A stretch of DNA of 64,000 nucleotides from Fragum whitleyi (taxonomy: Eukaryota; Mollusca; Bivalvia; Cardiida; Cardiidae): assembly GCA_948146395.1 (NCBI GenBank), contig OX411544.1, positions 95,405,232-95,469,231 on the forward strand, in the 5' to 3' direction. The position numbers and the translations under genes were made by a program. Under the pieces are notes generated by a model. The model was not told the origin of the DNA. It did not search any database and worked only from the letters and a program-made list of their open reading frames with translations. Below, piece by piece: positions 63,862 to 64,000 of this stretch (its first letter is position 1; every line of letters begins with the position of its first letter).

Positions 63862-64000
63862 GTAAGTCTTAATTTGTTGGCTTTCAAAATTAAAAAAAAT
63901 CACCCATCAAGGTCAAATACAAATGGAACATGTTACAATTGTCAGAACATTACTATGTAAGCTTAAAATTCTATGTCCATGCAAAGATAAGATTGAGAGT

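Noticed and set aside
19848..63861. Alpha spectrin
   Set aside because: Alpha spectrin also has an SH3, but its SH3 continuation differs (short, no long basic linker), and repeat motifs such as LGWTVPTKAK..RDVQTAEFLL are beta-type.

Overview
This window looks like nuclear genomic DNA from a mollusc, most likely a bivalve. It is AT-rich and gene-sparse, with long introns. It is saturated with tRNA-derived SINEs, palindromic MITEs and microsatellite-bearing modular repeats of the kind described in bivalves (pearl / Helentron-associated elements). The taxonomic call is an inference from gene structure and repeat style; no species is identified.

Only two protein-coding genes can be supported. 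At the left edge, on the minus strand (1-393), is the N-terminal exon of a class A (rhodopsin-like) GPCR, cut off by the window start. From 19848 to 63861, on the plus strand, are 22 phase-compatible exons of a beta-heavy (beta-V, karst/SPTBN5-type) spectrin. They encode about 1255 residues: the second half of an SH3 domain and its basic linker, the end of the SH3-bearing repeat, ten complete spectrin repeats and the start of another. The N-terminal calponin-homology domains, early repeats and first half of the SH3 must lie upstream. The C-terminal repeats and any PH domain lie downstream. I found no spectrin exon between 394 and 19847, so the GPCR may sit antisense inside a spectrin intron.

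Layout: 1-393 GPCR exon; 394-19847 non-coding, with a 1.25-kb PIF/Harbinger-like element at 859-2109, many SINEs, a 559-bp tandem duplication carrying a TTAA MITE, and a three-level nest of elements at 14437-15188; 19848-22343 SH3 exon and linker exon; 22344-34884 a 12.5-kb intron with two tandem-array modular elements, a mariner-like MITE and a 1-kb fold-back element; 34885-63861 twenty more exons, with introns carrying at least twelve roughly 75-bp near-perfect hairpins.

The most notable observations are these: an array of four extra 100-bp units right after exon 15, each holding 90 nt of that exon plus its splice donor; two decayed copies of the exon 13 acceptor/start upstream of that exon; the dense set of intronic 75-bp hairpins; a Harbinger-like element that keeps two convergent TATA boxes and start codons but no body; a filled-site/empty-site pair showing TTAA target duplication; and several unrelated-sequence repeat families that share one architecture (5' inverted arm, GTCCGTC tract, 146-178-bp monomers, terminal CTTGTT).
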